From Vibrio taketomensis (GTDB lineage: Bacteria; Pseudomonadota; Gammaproteobacteria; Enterobacterales; Vibrionaceae), in the NCBI RefSeq assembly GCF_009938165.1, contig NZ_AP019650.1, positions 1,116,001 to 1,180,000 of the forward strand: DNA of 64,000 bases, in the 5' to 3' direction. Position numbers and translations under genes: made by a program. Positions 9,404-18,786 of the stretch are shown piece after piece. Each line of letters starts with the position of its first letter. Position 1 is the first letter of the stretch. The notes under the pieces are model-generated. The model saw only the letters and a program-made list of their open reading frames with translations, made no database searches and was not told the origin of the DNA.

Positions 9404-9538
9404 AACTCTGTCCTCAAAAAAGTGGCTGCTAAGCGATGAACAAAGCATACCCTCTCGTTATTAGTTTTAGATGTTGTTTGCTTAAATAATTATTAGCTAT
9501 AGACTAACAATAACCTCTAAAAGGCGAGTTATCTGCAA

Positions 9539-10450
9539 ATGAACGGTACCACTTATAATCAGCTTATGATGTTTCACACCATCGTTGGTGAAGGCAGTAT
9601 TTCGGGTGCTGCACGCAAACTAGAGATTGCACCACCGTCGGTCAGCCAAGCGTTAAAGTCATTGGAGGAGAGCCTCGGACTACCACTATTTACTCGTACC
9701 ACCCGTCGCATCGAATTGACCCAAGCAGGGCAACAACTGTTTGAGCGCACCAAAGATTCAATGGATGAACTGAGTTTAGCGCTTGAAAGCGTGAGTGACC
9801 TAAGCAAAGTACCATCGGGCAAACTGCGCATTACTATGCCGCGTTTTGCTTACCAAATTTACATAGCACCAATCTACAGCGAATTTTGCCAACGCTATCC
9901 AGAAATAGAACTTGAGATCTCGGTTTCTGATGCCACTGTAGACATTCTTACTGAGGGTTTTGATGTCGGAATTCGCTTTGGTGACAAAGTTGAAGATGGC
10001 ATGATTGCGCGCCCACTCACAGCCAATCAGCCTGAAGCGCTATTTGCCTCACCACGTTACCTTGCTCAACACGGCGTTCCCACCAACGTGGATGAACTGC
10101 GTCAACATAAGTTTATTCAATACCGGTTTATTACTTCCCATCAATTAGCCCCACTACGCTTAAATGTGGAGGGTGAAACCGTCACTGTTGCCACCAATAC
10201 AGCTCTGATAGTCAATGACACCGATCTTCTCATTGACGCAGCACTAAATGGCATCGGCTTATGCCGAATTATCGAGCCTATAGTAGCAAAACACCTAGAA
10301 ACAGGCGCGTTAGTCCCTATACTTGAGTCCTATTGGTACGATTACGTTGGCCTGTATGTTTACTTCCATAAAGACGCGCAAAAAGCCAAACGAGTCCGTG
10401 TATTAATCGACTTTTTGTTGGAAAAAATTGCGGCGGAGCAACTGAAATGA
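9539..10450 (+). CDS. LysR-family regulator
   Basis: The 303-residue protein has an N-terminal winged helix (about 3-62: GSISGAARKLEIAPPSVSQALKSLE) and a substrate-binding domain (about 88-295). It is divergent from the oxidoreductase fusion, the usual arrangement of a LysR gene and its target. Its stop overlaps the start of the following kinase gene (ATGA), so the two are co-translated. The ligand is unknown. Confidence 0.85.
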   Translation: MNGTTYNQLMMFHTIVGEGSISGAARKLEIAPPSVSQALKSLEESLGLPLFTRTTRRIELTQAGQQLFERTKDSMDELSLALESVSDLSKVPSGKLRITMPRFAYQIYIAPIYSEFCQRYPEIELEISVSDATVDILTEGFDVGIRFGDKVEDGMIARPLTANQPEALFASPRYLAQHGVPTNVDELRQHKFIQYRFITSHQLAPLRLNVEGETVTVATNTALIVNDTDLLIDAALNGIGLCRIIEPIVAKHLETGALVPILESYWYDYVGLYVYFHKDAQKAKRVRVLIDFLLEKIAAEQLK

Positions 10451-10971
10451 CCTCACCTATTTTGTACATTTTCTCTGGTTTGCCGGGCAGCGGAAAATCA
10501 ACATTGGCTAAAGCCCTAGCCCGAGTAACCAAGGCTAGCTACCTGCGTATCGACACGGTCGAACAGGGCATCCGTGACTTATGTCAGTTTAAAGTAGAAG
10601 GTGAAGGCTATCGGCTCAGTTATCGTGTCGCCAGTGACAATCTCGAACTGGGCAACAGTGTGATTGCCGACAGCTGCAATCCGATCGAGTTAACTCGCGA
10701 AGAATGGCAAGACGTTGCAAACAATCTAAACGCCCAATTTATCAATATCGAAGTACGCTGTAGTGATAAAACCGAGCACAAACAGAGGGTAGAAGAACGC
10801 GTCAGTGAAGTGACCAATCTTATACTACCCAGTTGGCAACAGGTAGTTGATCGTGAATACCATCCTTGGAACTCAAACAGCATCAATTTGGTTAAAATCG
10901 ACACTGCAGGTAAGTCAATTCAAGAAAGTATCGAAGAATTGCTCCAACTGCTAAAGGCTCATCAACGTTAA
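10447..10971 (+). CDS. P-loop nucleotide kinase-like ATPase
   Basis: The 174-residue protein starts with a Walker A motif, IFSGLPGSGKST (residues 8-19), followed by a short kinase-like fold with a lid-like Arg-rich stretch (KQRVEERV). It belongs to the AAA_33 / Zeta-like small kinase group; the phosphate acceptor cannot be told. It overlaps the LysR gene by four bases, and its last four bases overlap the end of the convergent patatin gene. Confidence 0.75.
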   Translation: MTSPILYIFSGLPGSGKSTLAKALARVTKASYLRIDTVEQGIRDLCQFKVEGEGYRLSYRVASDNLELGNSVIADSCNPIELTREEWQDVANNLNAQFINIEVRCSDKTEHKQRVEERVSEVTNLILPSWQQVVDREYHPWNSNSINLVKIDTAGKSIQESIEELLQLLKAHQR

Positions 10972-11840
10972 CCTTGCTGCCAACGAGTAATCGCAGCTTT
11001 ACCTGTCGTTAAACCTAACTCGTATGCTTGCTCTAATGAACGACAATCTTGGCTTAAGCGCTTAAGTTTAAACTCTTCTGGTGGGCAAATTTGGATGATC
11101 TCCACCCCTTGCGGAGGGTTGGCAATCAGTTCCAAACTCTGATTGTAACGTTCAGAACGCGTCAGCATCGCAGGTATCAAATCAGGAGTATCACGCAACA
11201 AATATTTTAGTAACGCTTTATGTTTATCCGCCCCTTTACGATAACTCTGCGGACGGCTACGCAGTAACATGATCTTTTTCGCCCCTCGACGAATCGCTTC
11301 AGCGACGGGTAAAGCGTCAGCAACACCACCATCAACATAGCGCTGACCGTCGAGTTCAACACCATGGCGATATAGTATGGGTAATGCGCTCGATGCTTTC
11401 ATCGTGTCCGCTAAAATCTCAACGTTTGGTGTGGGATAACAAGCTTTACCAGAGTTACGATCGGTCACGACCATAAAAAACGGACGTGAATCTGCCTGCA
11501 GAGCCTGTTTGTCGATCCCCAACTCTTCAAGCGTGATTTTCCACATCCAATCGAGATCCATAAAATCACCACCACGCAAATATTGGCGTAGACTGAGAAA
11601 TTCTTTTCTGCGGCTGTAATCAAGATAGATCTTGAGGTTGCGCTTAGGCATTTTTGCCAGATAAGCGGCTAAATTACTAGCACCAGCAGAGACACCCCAA
11701 AAGCTATCGAATGGAGAGAAGTTTTCCGCTAAAAAATGGTCCAAAACTCCACAGGAAAATACACCACGCATCGCTCCGCCTTCAACAATTAAAGCCGAGC
11801 GACCAACTTGATCAACCGTGTTCATACTTGCCTTTTCCAT
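10968..11840 (-). CDS. Patatin-like phospholipase, YjjU type
   Basis: The 290-residue protein carries the patatin Ser-Asp dyad: oxyanion loop GGAMRG (residues 21-26), nucleophile elbow GVSAG with Ser51, and DGG with Asp170. The family hydrolyses acyl esters of lipids. The length and order match the YjjU branch. Start 11840 or the internal Met at 11825 are both possible. No signal peptide, so probably cytoplasmic or peripheral to the inner membrane. Confidence 0.8.
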   Translation of the reverse strand: MEKASMNTVDQVGRSALIVEGGAMRGVFSCGVLDHFLAENFSPFDSFWGVSAGASNLAAYLAKMPKRNLKIYLDYSRRKEFLSLRQYLRGGDFMDLDWMWKITLEELGIDKQALQADSRPFFMVVTDRNSGKACYPTPNVEILADTMKASSALPILYRHGVELDGQRYVDGGVADALPVAEAIRRGAKKIMLLRSRPQSYRKGADKHKALLKYLLRDTPDLIPAMLTRSERYNQSLELIANPPQGVEIIQICPPEEFKLKRLSQDCRSLEQAYELGLTTGKAAITRWQQG

Positions 11841-11971
11841 CCCAATTCGATTGCGCTACATTAGCAGAACTTACACTCGACTCGATAGCAAAAATTCGTC
11901 TTCCTATTCGAGTTACGCCTACTGAGCATATAGGTTTTGTCGTGTGCGTTTGCTTTCAACATATCAATGAG

Positions 11972-12415
11972 TTAAAGAGGATCTTCAGGATTGGTTAGCA
12001 GCGACTCACCAATGTGCGCTTTCGCTCGCTCATCGTCTGGGTTTCTAAGATTACAACTATCAAGTGATAAACAACCACAACCGATGCACCCATCAAGGTC
12101 ACTTTGCAGTGCTTTCAACTGATTGATGCGATGCTCAAGTTGATCGCGCCAAGCAGTAGCCATCTCACGCCACTCCTTATTGGAAGGTGCCTTGTGTTTA
12201 GGTAAAGATTCAAACGCGCTAGCGATCTCCTCCAGTGATAGACCCACTTGTTGCGCTGCTTTGATTACCGACACACGACGTATCACGCTGCGATCATAAC
12301 GTCTTTGGTTACCCTCATTACGCCAACTGTATATGAGGCCTTTTTGCTCGTAAAAGTGTAATGCGGAAACCTTCACACCCGTTCGCTTCGCAACTTCCCC
12401 AACTGACAATTCCAT
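11972..12415 (-). CDS. soxR: SoxR, redox-sensing MerR-family activator
   Basis: The 147-residue protein has a MerR winged helix (MELSVGEVAKRTGVKVSALHFYE), a dimerisation helix and the SoxR cysteine cluster Cys110-x2-Cys113-x-Cys115-x5-Cys121, which binds the [2Fe-2S] centre. SoxR is activated by redox-cycling compounds and superoxide. I chose Met at 12415 because it is the standard SoxR start; the frame opens 8 codons earlier. No soxS is seen beside it, as in most non-enteric bacteria, where SoxR acts directly on its targets. Confidence 0.9.
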   Translation of the reverse strand: MELSVGEVAKRTGVKVSALHFYEQKGLIYSWRNEGNQRRYDRSVIRRVSVIKAAQQVGLSLEEIASAFESLPKHKAPSNKEWREMATAWRDQLEHRINQLKALQSDLDGCIGCGCLSLDSCNLRNPDDERAKAHIGESLLTNPEDPL

Positions 12416-12477
12416 ATATACCACTGCTTTGACTAACACCTAGGTTTATTGGTACTGAAAGGATGGGATTCTGTCAA

Positions 12478-12506
12478 ACAAAAAGGCCACTAAAGAAATA
12501 GTGGCC
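12478..12506 (-). terminator. Terminator of the 64-aa gene
   Basis: An 8-bp stem GGCCACTA / TAGTGGCC with a 6-base loop, followed on the minus strand by TTTTTG. Confidence 0.8.
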
Positions 12507-12519
12507 CGGGTGCTAAGCT

Positions 12520-12714
12520 TTATTTTTCAATCGACATTCCAATGTCTTCAAGGCGTTGCTTAAAAGCATCGACGCTTTCTGCCTGATAAGTAGGTGAGCC
12601 GTTGAAGTAACGAGGTTTTTCTGGTGCTAATGCGTTTTTCAGTGCTTTCTCTTGCTCGATATCATCATGGTAAACCGTGACTCGATTTGGGATATCCTGC
12701 TTAAAAGTCGCCAT
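12520..12714 (-). CDS. Small soluble protein, 64 aa, unknown
   Basis: The gene has a strong ribosome site (AAAGGAGAA) and its own terminator. The product starts MATFKQDIPNRVTVYHDD, is acidic and basic in alternation, and has no cysteine or membrane segment. I do not recognise the family. Its clean start and terminator make it a likely real gene. Confidence 0.65.
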   Translation of the reverse strand: MATFKQDIPNRVTVYHDDIEQEKALKNALAPEKPRYFNGSPTYQAESVDAFKQRLEDIGMSIEK

Positions 12715-13223
12715 TATGTTCTCCTTTCATTTGGCTTAACGTTACTTTTAAGCGTAGATAACGGACTAAAAGAGTCAAAGCGTTAGAGTAATGTTGAGAA
12801 TCATTACCAGCAACAAATCCATTTAACACGCTGTTTTTTATTGTTTTATCTTTAATGACTTTTCCACACAAAATTTTGCTTTTGTTTTTAATTACGCCAC
12901 CACGTATAGTTTGCACTCAATTCGCGAATATTTTTTCACCACCTGCAACGATCTATCCCAGCGAATTTGTCTCTCTAAAAACCTAAATTATTGGAGGTGG
13001 ATCACTGTTTATAAACGTATTTCTTGGGGAATGAACAAATTTTTGTCAAAGCTAATGTCCTATAGTTCACTATTATGAATATATGGATGAGAACGACCAA
13101 AAGCGCTCTCATTTACAACGACGTAAGCACAATGATAATAACGATAAGCACCCATTGTTAGCGACTATAAAAATAGAACGAGAAAAGTCACAGCAATTCG
13201 CGCTTGTACTGCATTGGTAACCA
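12715..13223. promoter_or_regulatory. Divergent leader between the 64-aa gene and glgX
   Basis: About 500 bases without a convincing gene. A GGATGA hexamer (core of a MalT box) occurs at 13085-13090, 134 bases before glgX. This is only suggestive. Nothing else nameable is seen. Confidence 0.3.
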
Positions 13224-15203
13224 ATGATAACTATGACAACAGCCGTTTCTAGCCCATATCCTCTCGGTGCAACTTTAGCTCCACAGGGTTGTAATTTTTC
13301 AATCTATGCACCTGATTGTGATGATATTCGACTTGCCCTTTTTGACCATCAAGGACAGCGTCAAACCTACCCGCTCAAACACGAATACGCGGGAATAAAA
13401 CATACATTCGTCCCTGATATACAAGCAGGGCAACGTTATGGGTACATCACCATCATCAAAGGACAGGAGCACTACTTAGCCGATCCTTATGCCAAGGCGA
13501 TCGATCAGCCTTTGCATTACACTCCTCCTTTTAATGCTCGTAAAAGTTTTCAACTTGCCAAATGTGTCGTGACCAGTGACCAATTTGACTGGCAAGGCGT
13601 TTGTTCGCCTAAACGACCAAAGCAAGAAATGGTGATCTATGAGACTCACGTAAAAGGCGTCACTAAACTCAATCCTGAAGTGCCAATCGAACAACAAGGT
13701 ACTTATCTCGGCTTGGTTAGCGAAGCGATGTTGAACTTCTACCAGCAGCAAAACATTAATACCTTGCAGCTTTTGCCCATTGCCGTCTGTATGCATGAAC
13801 CCCATTTGCTTGATATGGGAAAAGTAAATTATTGGGGCTACAACCCTTATTTGTTTATGGCACCCGATCCTCGCTACGCAGCAAAAGACGCCGTTCAAGA
13901 ACTGAAAACTGCGGTGCGAGAACTGCATAGACAAGGTATCGAAGTCATATTAGATGTGGTCTACAACCATACCGCAGAAGGCGGTCAAGATGGCCCTACC
14001 TTTAATTTGCGCGGCTTAGATAAACATTACTACTTAACCCATGGTCAGCACTTGGCTAACTATACCGGTTGTGGCAACACCGTTGACCTTACTTATCAAC
14101 CGGCTTTAAACCTCGTCATGGACACCCTGCGATACTGGGTGAATGAATTTCACATTGATGGCTTCCGCTTTGATCTCGCCGCGACATTAGGCCGAGAAGG
14201 CGATCAATTTAACCCCAATAGCGCCTTTTTTAAGGCAGTGGCACAAGACCCGATTCTTAAACAGGTCAAACTGATTGCCGAGCCTTGGGATATTGGTCCT
14301 AACGGTTATCAAGTAGGTAATTTCCCATTTGGTTGGAGTGAATGTAATGATCGCCTACGTGATATTAGCCGCAGCTTCTGGCGTGGCGACCAGGGCTTTC
14401 TCACTGAACTGGCGACCCGCATGATGGGCTCGAGAGATTTTTATAGTGCAGCTAATTGGCCTTATCGCCTTACCGTTAACTACATCACTTATCATGATGG
14501 ATTTTGTTTGCAAGATTTAGTCTCTTACAAGTCTAAGCACAATGAGAGTAATGGTGAGCAAAACCGGGATGGTCATGGCGATAACCGTTCCGCCAATTAT
14601 GGCAAGGAAGGGGAAACTGACGACCCGTTGATCATCGAGCTACGTGAAAAGCAAAAGCGTAATTTTATGGCGACTTTGCTGTTTTCCTTTGGTATTCCGC
14701 ACATATTATTTGCTGATGTGCTATCTCACACCCAAAAGGGCAATAACAACGCCTACTGCCAAGACAATCCGACGAGTTGGCTTGACTGGCAACTCGACGA
14801 TCGTAAGCAATCATTCCGAGATTGGTTAGCCAAAATGGCTGCCGCGCGGGAGCAATATATGCTGCCGTTTATCGATGCATTTAGCGGAGAGACACGCAAC
14901 GATAACCGAGTCTATTGGCGCCAGCTCGACGGCAATGCTCTCAGTCATGAAGATTGGAACAAAGTGACGGCTGTGGGCTTACATATGGGAATTGATGACG
15001 ATGGTGATGAGCTGTTCTACGCGATAAACCAAACCGATGCTCCCGCCAGGTTTAGTTTACCGAATAAAACCGGGCAAAAATGGACCATGATATGCAACAC
15101 AAGTGGTACGAGTATGCATAAGGCCGTGGATAAAAAGAGTATCGTTTTAGAGCCAGTTTCAATCGCGATTTTTTTCTCATCAGCAACAGCAGCCAAGCTA
15201 TAA
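13224..15203 (+). CDS. glgX: GlgX-type glycogen/maltodextrin debranching enzyme
   Basis: The 659-residue protein is a GH13 isoamylase-type enzyme that cleaves alpha-1,6 branches of glycogen or limit dextrin. An N-terminal CBM48-like domain (about 10-110) precedes the (beta/alpha)8 barrel. Visible motifs are VILDVVYNHT (region I), DGFRFDLA with nucleophile Asp317, IAEPWD with acid Glu353 and TYHDG with Asp425. Length matches GlgX. The start may be ATG 13224 or 13233. The enzyme links the maltose genes to glycogen use. A long stem-loop follows. Confidence 0.85.
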   Translation: MITMTTAVSSPYPLGATLAPQGCNFSIYAPDCDDIRLALFDHQGQRQTYPLKHEYAGIKHTFVPDIQAGQRYGYITIIKGQEHYLADPYAKAIDQPLHYTPPFNARKSFQLAKCVVTSDQFDWQGVCSPKRPKQEMVIYETHVKGVTKLNPEVPIEQQGTYLGLVSEAMLNFYQQQNINTLQLLPIAVCMHEPHLLDMGKVNYWGYNPYLFMAPDPRYAAKDAVQELKTAVRELHRQGIEVILDVVYNHTAEGGQDGPTFNLRGLDKHYYLTHGQHLANYTGCGNTVDLTYQPALNLVMDTLRYWVNEFHIDGFRFDLAATLGREGDQFNPNSAFFKAVAQDPILKQVKLIAEPWDIGPNGYQVGNFPFGWSECNDRLRDISRSFWRGDQGFLTELATRMMGSRDFYSAANWPYRLTVNYITYHDGFCLQDLVSYKSKHNESNGEQNRDGHGDNRSANYGKEGETDDPLIIELREKQKRNFMATLLFSFGIPHILFADVLSHTQKGNNNAYCQDNPTSWLDWQLDDRKQSFRDWLAKMAAAREQYMLPFIDAFSGETRNDNRVYWRQLDGNALSHEDWNKVTAVGLHMGIDDDGDELFYAINQTDAPARFSLPNKTGQKWTMICNTSGTSMHKAVDKKSIVLEPVSIAIFFSSATAAKL

Positions 15204-15209
15204 ACTAAA

Positions 15210-15250
15210 AAGCATCAAGTTGTATATAAATCGATACAGCTTGATGCTTA
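15210..15250 (+). terminator. Long stem-loop after glgX
   Basis: A 16-bp inverted repeat with one G-U pair (AAGCATCAAGTTGTAT / ATACAGCTTGATGCTT) starts 7 bases after the glgX stop; the following T-run is weak. Confidence 0.65.
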
Positions 15251-15354
15251 ATTCTTATGTCCTTGTGCCTGTAGCACGGATTGCTAATTTGAATAGATCA
15301 ATTTAAAATACGACATAAATCACAATATTTAGTCATATTTTAGCAATTCACATC

Positions 15355-17121
15355 ATGGCTTTACCTAAGTTCGTCACAAGAAGCATCAAACCGTACGTAA
15401 TCCTTCTATCACTATGTATGCTTTATCTTGCATATCAACAAATGAAGCATTCTGAGCACAATGCTCAATCTCAATCTATTGCGAATTTGAACACGGCCGC
15501 TCATCTTGTTTCCGCTCAAGTAGAAGCCGCATCGAGCAAACTATTCTTGCTCGACAATGCAAAATCAATCAAAGAGTTTGATATTACTGCGCGCGAAATT
15601 CTAAAACACTCCCCTATCTACGCAGATATCATTCACGTAAACCAAGAGACTGGACAATACCGCTCGGCACAAATGCTGCCTACGAATACAGAGAAAAACT
15701 CGCACATTCTTTGGACGCCATTAATCGCTTTCTCGGCGAATGTCGCGATTTCATCTCTTTATGAAAAGTCACCAGGAAATTGGGTGTTTGCCGTAAGATA
15801 CACACCAAACGCAATTCAACAGATCTGGCTAGAGTTCGATCTAAAACACACCACACAAAGCCTACGTGGATTACGTACGCTAGACAGTGGCTACGTGTTT
15901 GTGGTTGATCGCCATACAGGTCGATTGGTTTTCCACCCGGATCCGAACCGCATTGGCACGCCTTCTTTAAGCTATGAAAGTGGCATCGATGGCATGCTTG
16001 ATTCGGGGATTAGCTTTGCAGAGCACGAGTACTTATACCGCTCGGAACATAAAGTATCGATATTTGATGCCAACAATGAGTTTGATTGGGTATTTATCGC
16101 AGGCACAAACCGCTCAGAGTTTTTCACTGCGTCTTCTCAATTCGCACTCACTGCGTTGTTTATTCTGTCGTTACTCTACATTGCTGGCGCACTAGGCTAT
16201 TTGTCTAAACAACTCGGTCGCTCGCTCTCAACATTAAATGGACAGAGTGATATCACAGGTTTTAAACGCCAGTTGCGTTCTGTCATTGACCGTTTTATTC
16301 CACATAAAGGCGTGCAGCTTTGTTTATACAGTGAGCAACACGGTCAATTCTCGGTAGTGGATTTCCATGGAAACAATCGAGTGGTGCTGTGTGACAAGCA
16401 ACTTGCGCAGCAATTGGTTTACAGCAAAATTCACATGATCAGTAAAAAATTGGCTGATCCACTCGCGGCTAAATTGCAAATTCGCAGCAATCACTACGCC
16501 ATTCCACTGCGTAATAACACCGAATTAGTTGGCGTCATCTATATTCAAACTTGGTTTCCATGCAGCAGCACGATTATTCACATGATCCGCGGTTACAGTG
16601 AAGTAGCGCTTTGTAACCTGTTATTACACAAGAGCCTAATGAGTAAAGATGTGATGACCAAACTCGATAGTCAGCACACCATGAATGCTTCTATTGATTG
16701 TCACCAACATTCTGAAAACATCTATTTCGCGCAACTGGAGATCGACTTTTTCGAGCAAATCCTGAATCATCATGGTTCTCAATGTGCCGACAAAATTATT
16801 ATTTCGACTGCCGAGTTGATGCAAACCTGTTTCCCTAAACCGAGGGCGATCAGCTTAGCTCGAGATGGTATTAATAAATTCAGTTTGCTGTTTCATGCAC
16901 ATGATAAAGCCGATGCACTGACCAAATGTGACGAATTGCGCCAGCTCATTGAGAAAAACCCAGTAAGAATTGGCGAACTCACCGTCCCTTATACCGTAAG
17001 TATTGGCGGTGGTTTGGTTGAAAACACCCATCAAGAAACACTCTGCTACACCGAGAGAGCTTTGTATAAAGCCAAAGGCGCAGGTCGTAATCAGGTGAGT
17101 TTTAGCGCTTTTGCTATGTAG
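15355..17121 (+). CDS. Cache-domain sensor with degenerate GGDEF domain
   Basis: The 588-residue membrane protein has a TM helix (about 11-27), a periplasmic Cache-like sensor (about 40-255, with LDSGYVFVVDRHTGRLVFHPDP), a second TM (about 262-283), a linker that may be GAF-like, and a C-terminal GGDEF fold ending YTVSIGGG..ALYKAKGAGRNQV. The active-site loop is degraded: the expected R-x-G-G-D-E-F reads R503-D-G-I-N-K-F509, so both metal and catalytic acid positions are lost. It is therefore probably not a cyclase; it could bind GTP or c-di-GMP or serve as a partner domain. Single gene with a terminator. Confidence 0.8.
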   Translation: MALPKFVTRSIKPYVILLSLCMLYLAYQQMKHSEHNAQSQSIANLNTAAHLVSAQVEAASSKLFLLDNAKSIKEFDITAREILKHSPIYADIIHVNQETGQYRSAQMLPTNTEKNSHILWTPLIAFSANVAISSLYEKSPGNWVFAVRYTPNAIQQIWLEFDLKHTTQSLRGLRTLDSGYVFVVDRHTGRLVFHPDPNRIGTPSLSYESGIDGMLDSGISFAEHEYLYRSEHKVSIFDANNEFDWVFIAGTNRSEFFTASSQFALTALFILSLLYIAGALGYLSKQLGRSLSTLNGQSDITGFKRQLRSVIDRFIPHKGVQLCLYSEQHGQFSVVDFHGNNRVVLCDKQLAQQLVYSKIHMISKKLADPLAAKLQIRSNHYAIPLRNNTELVGVIYIQTWFPCSSTIIHMIRGYSEVALCNLLLHKSLMSKDVMTKLDSQHTMNASIDCHQHSENIYFAQLEIDFFEQILNHHGSQCADKIIISTAELMQTCFPKPRAISLARDGINKFSLLFHAHDKADALTKCDELRQLIEKNPVRIGELTVPYTVSIGGGLVENTHQETLCYTERALYKAKGAGRNQVSFSAFAM

Positions 17122-17137
17122 TGACTCTCAATCAATG

Positions 17138-17163
17138 AAAGAAGGCTCTGCCTTCTTTTTTTT
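17138..17163 (+). terminator. Terminator after the GGDEF gene
   Basis: AAAGAAGG-CTCTG-CCTTCTTT hairpin followed by a run of T residues. Confidence 0.8.
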
Positions 17164-17282
17164 AACCCCGCGATCCATCGTGGTGATACTAGCCTCATAA
17201 CCTCACCCTGAAAGAAAAATTCATTAGGTATCGCAAGCATGGACTGCGAGAATATAGCTTGCCCAACTCTTAAGGAAAGACG

Positions 17283-18152
17283 ATGAGTGAATCTAAAATT
17301 TCCACCTCACAGCTCGCAAAGCTGAGAGAGTGCAGCGCGAAAGAGCTGTTTAATCAATTAAAGCGAGCGGGATACATCAATCGCAGCGATGAGAGTTGGG
17401 TATTGACTGAAATCGGCGCTAAATTTGGTGGTGAGTACGTTCAACATAGCAAGTTTGGTCAGTTTATTGTTTGGCCTGCCAATCTGTTAATTGACGAGCA
17501 ACTGAGTAGTAGTAAGCACCTCTCTGCCACTCAATTAGGTCAACGGCTTAACCTTAGCGCTAAACGTATCAATCAGCTATTAAGTGAACTCGGGTGGATA
17601 CAAAAAACCGAACAAGGCTGGATGGTCACTCCAACAGGGCTGACACATGGTGCGCAGCAAAAAGTGGATAGTGAGAGTGAGCAGCATTTTGTCACTTGGC
17701 ATGAAACCATCGTACGCAATAAACGTCTCAGACAAAGTGTGGTTGAATATCGGGGGCAAGATGCTGACGCCAATGCGACAGATAAATCTTTTGCTAGTTT
17801 TCAGCACAAATTCGCGGCTAAACATCGCACGTTAGATGGGCATTATGTTCGCACTCAAGCCGAATTAATTATCGATAACTGGCTATATATGAACGGCATT
17901 GTGCATGCCTACGATCGACAACTCCCTATCGAACAAGATCAACTCAGTGATTTCTATCTGCCGAGCGGAAAAGTGTATATTCAGTATTGGGGTGACGAGC
18001 ATGGCCCATTGTCTGACAACGAGATCGATCGCGTACGCCAAATCTACCAACAATACCAATTTTCCTTAATTGAACTGTTTGTTGATGAGATAGATAAACT
18101 CGATCAGATTCTACCAAGCCGCTTACGTGAATATGGCATTCATGCTTACTAA
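17283..18152 (+). CDS. Two winged-helix domains plus nuclease-like C-terminal domain
   Basis: The 289-residue protein starts with two tandem winged-helix units of the phage antirepressor/KilA-C-like kind (about 5-50 and 75-125, each ending in a 'GW...T..G' strand pair). Residues about 185-285 resemble a restriction-endonuclease fold of the very-short-patch/helicase-associated type: Glu194 in RTQAELIIDNWL, Asp223 in SDFYLP, and IQYWG with Gln234 where the catalytic Glu usually stands. A nucleic-acid role is likely, but the Glu-to-Gln change leaves nuclease activity in doubt. It is a single gene with good ribosome site (AAGGAAAGACG). Confidence 0.65.
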   Translation: MSESKISTSQLAKLRECSAKELFNQLKRAGYINRSDESWVLTEIGAKFGGEYVQHSKFGQFIVWPANLLIDEQLSSSKHLSATQLGQRLNLSAKRINQLLSELGWIQKTEQGWMVTPTGLTHGAQQKVDSESEQHFVTWHETIVRNKRLRQSVVEYRGQDADANATDKSFASFQHKFAAKHRTLDGHYVRTQAELIIDNWLYMNGIVHAYDRQLPIEQDQLSDFYLPSGKVYIQYWGDEHGPLSDNEIDRVRQIYQQYQFSLIELFVDEIDKLDQILPSRLREYGIHAY

Positions 18153-18218
18153 CCAAATCGACAGTTCAACAACAAGTAAGTGATGCCCATTACCTGATTC
18201 GATGCTGTACATGACAAT

Positions 18219-18246
18219 AAAAAACGCCACTCAACGTGGCGTTTTT
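18219..18246. terminator. Bidirectional terminator
   Basis: AAAACGCCAC-TCAAC-GTGGCGTTTT perfect 10-bp hairpin with flanking A and T runs between two convergent genes. Confidence 0.85.
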
Positions 18247-18274
18247 CAGTTTGTATTCAGTAAATGGCGCTAGA

Positions 18275-18706
18275 TTACTTTCTTAGTGAGTAGCGGGCTG
18301 CCGCTGCTTCTTCTTTAGAAACGATTGTCTGACCAATGGGTGCCAATGAAATCACCGCAAGTTTCAAGTGTTGCAGCGCAAATGGAATACCGATGATAGT
18401 AACGAAACACGCTACCGCAGACAGAATATGGCCTATTGCCAACCAAATACCGGCTACGAAGAACCAAATGATGTTACCGACAATACCGAATGGACTGGTA
18501 CCAATATCTATCTCATTGGTTAACTCATTGCGCGAAATCGCTTCTTGGCCAAATGGGAAGAAAGAGAACTTACCGATGACAAAACAAGCCCTGCCCCATG
18601 GAATGCCAATAATACTGATGAACGCGATCAAACTTACTAGCCACCATGCTAAGCCCATCACTACACCACCACAAATAAACCAAATGATGTTACCTAGTGT
18701 ACGCAT
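18275..18706 (-). CDS. yccF: YccF family inner-membrane protein
   Basis: The 143-residue protein contains two copies of the YccF domain: each repeats the pattern GNIIWF...(long helix)...IGIPF/W (about residues 4-52 and 73-121). The start at 18706 (MRTLGNIIWF), after GAGG, gives the family length. YccF is an inner-membrane protein of unknown role. It lies 80 bases downstream of the frameshifted TSUP gene and may be co-transcribed with it. Confidence 0.8.
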   Translation of the reverse strand: MRTLGNIIWFICGGVVMGLAWWLVSLIAFISIIGIPWGRACFVIGKFSFFPFGQEAISRNELTNEIDIGTSPFGIVGNIIWFFVAGIWLAIGHILSAVACFVTIIGIPFALQHLKLAVISLAPIGQTIVSKEEAAAARYSLRK

Positions 18707-18786
18707 GTAAATTGCCTCTTTGTTTCTTACTTTAGTGGTTATACTCAGCCAACCAGTATTCATAGTGTTCATGAACCTAACATGAA

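Noticed and set aside
10317-10532. Minus-strand open frame across the LysR-kinase junction
   Set aside because: It is a shadow of two overlapping, well-supported plus-strand genes.
12701-12916. 71-aa minus-strand open frame upstream of the 64-aa gene
   Set aside because: It overlaps the well-supported start and ribosome site of the 64-aa gene, and its composition is not protein-like.
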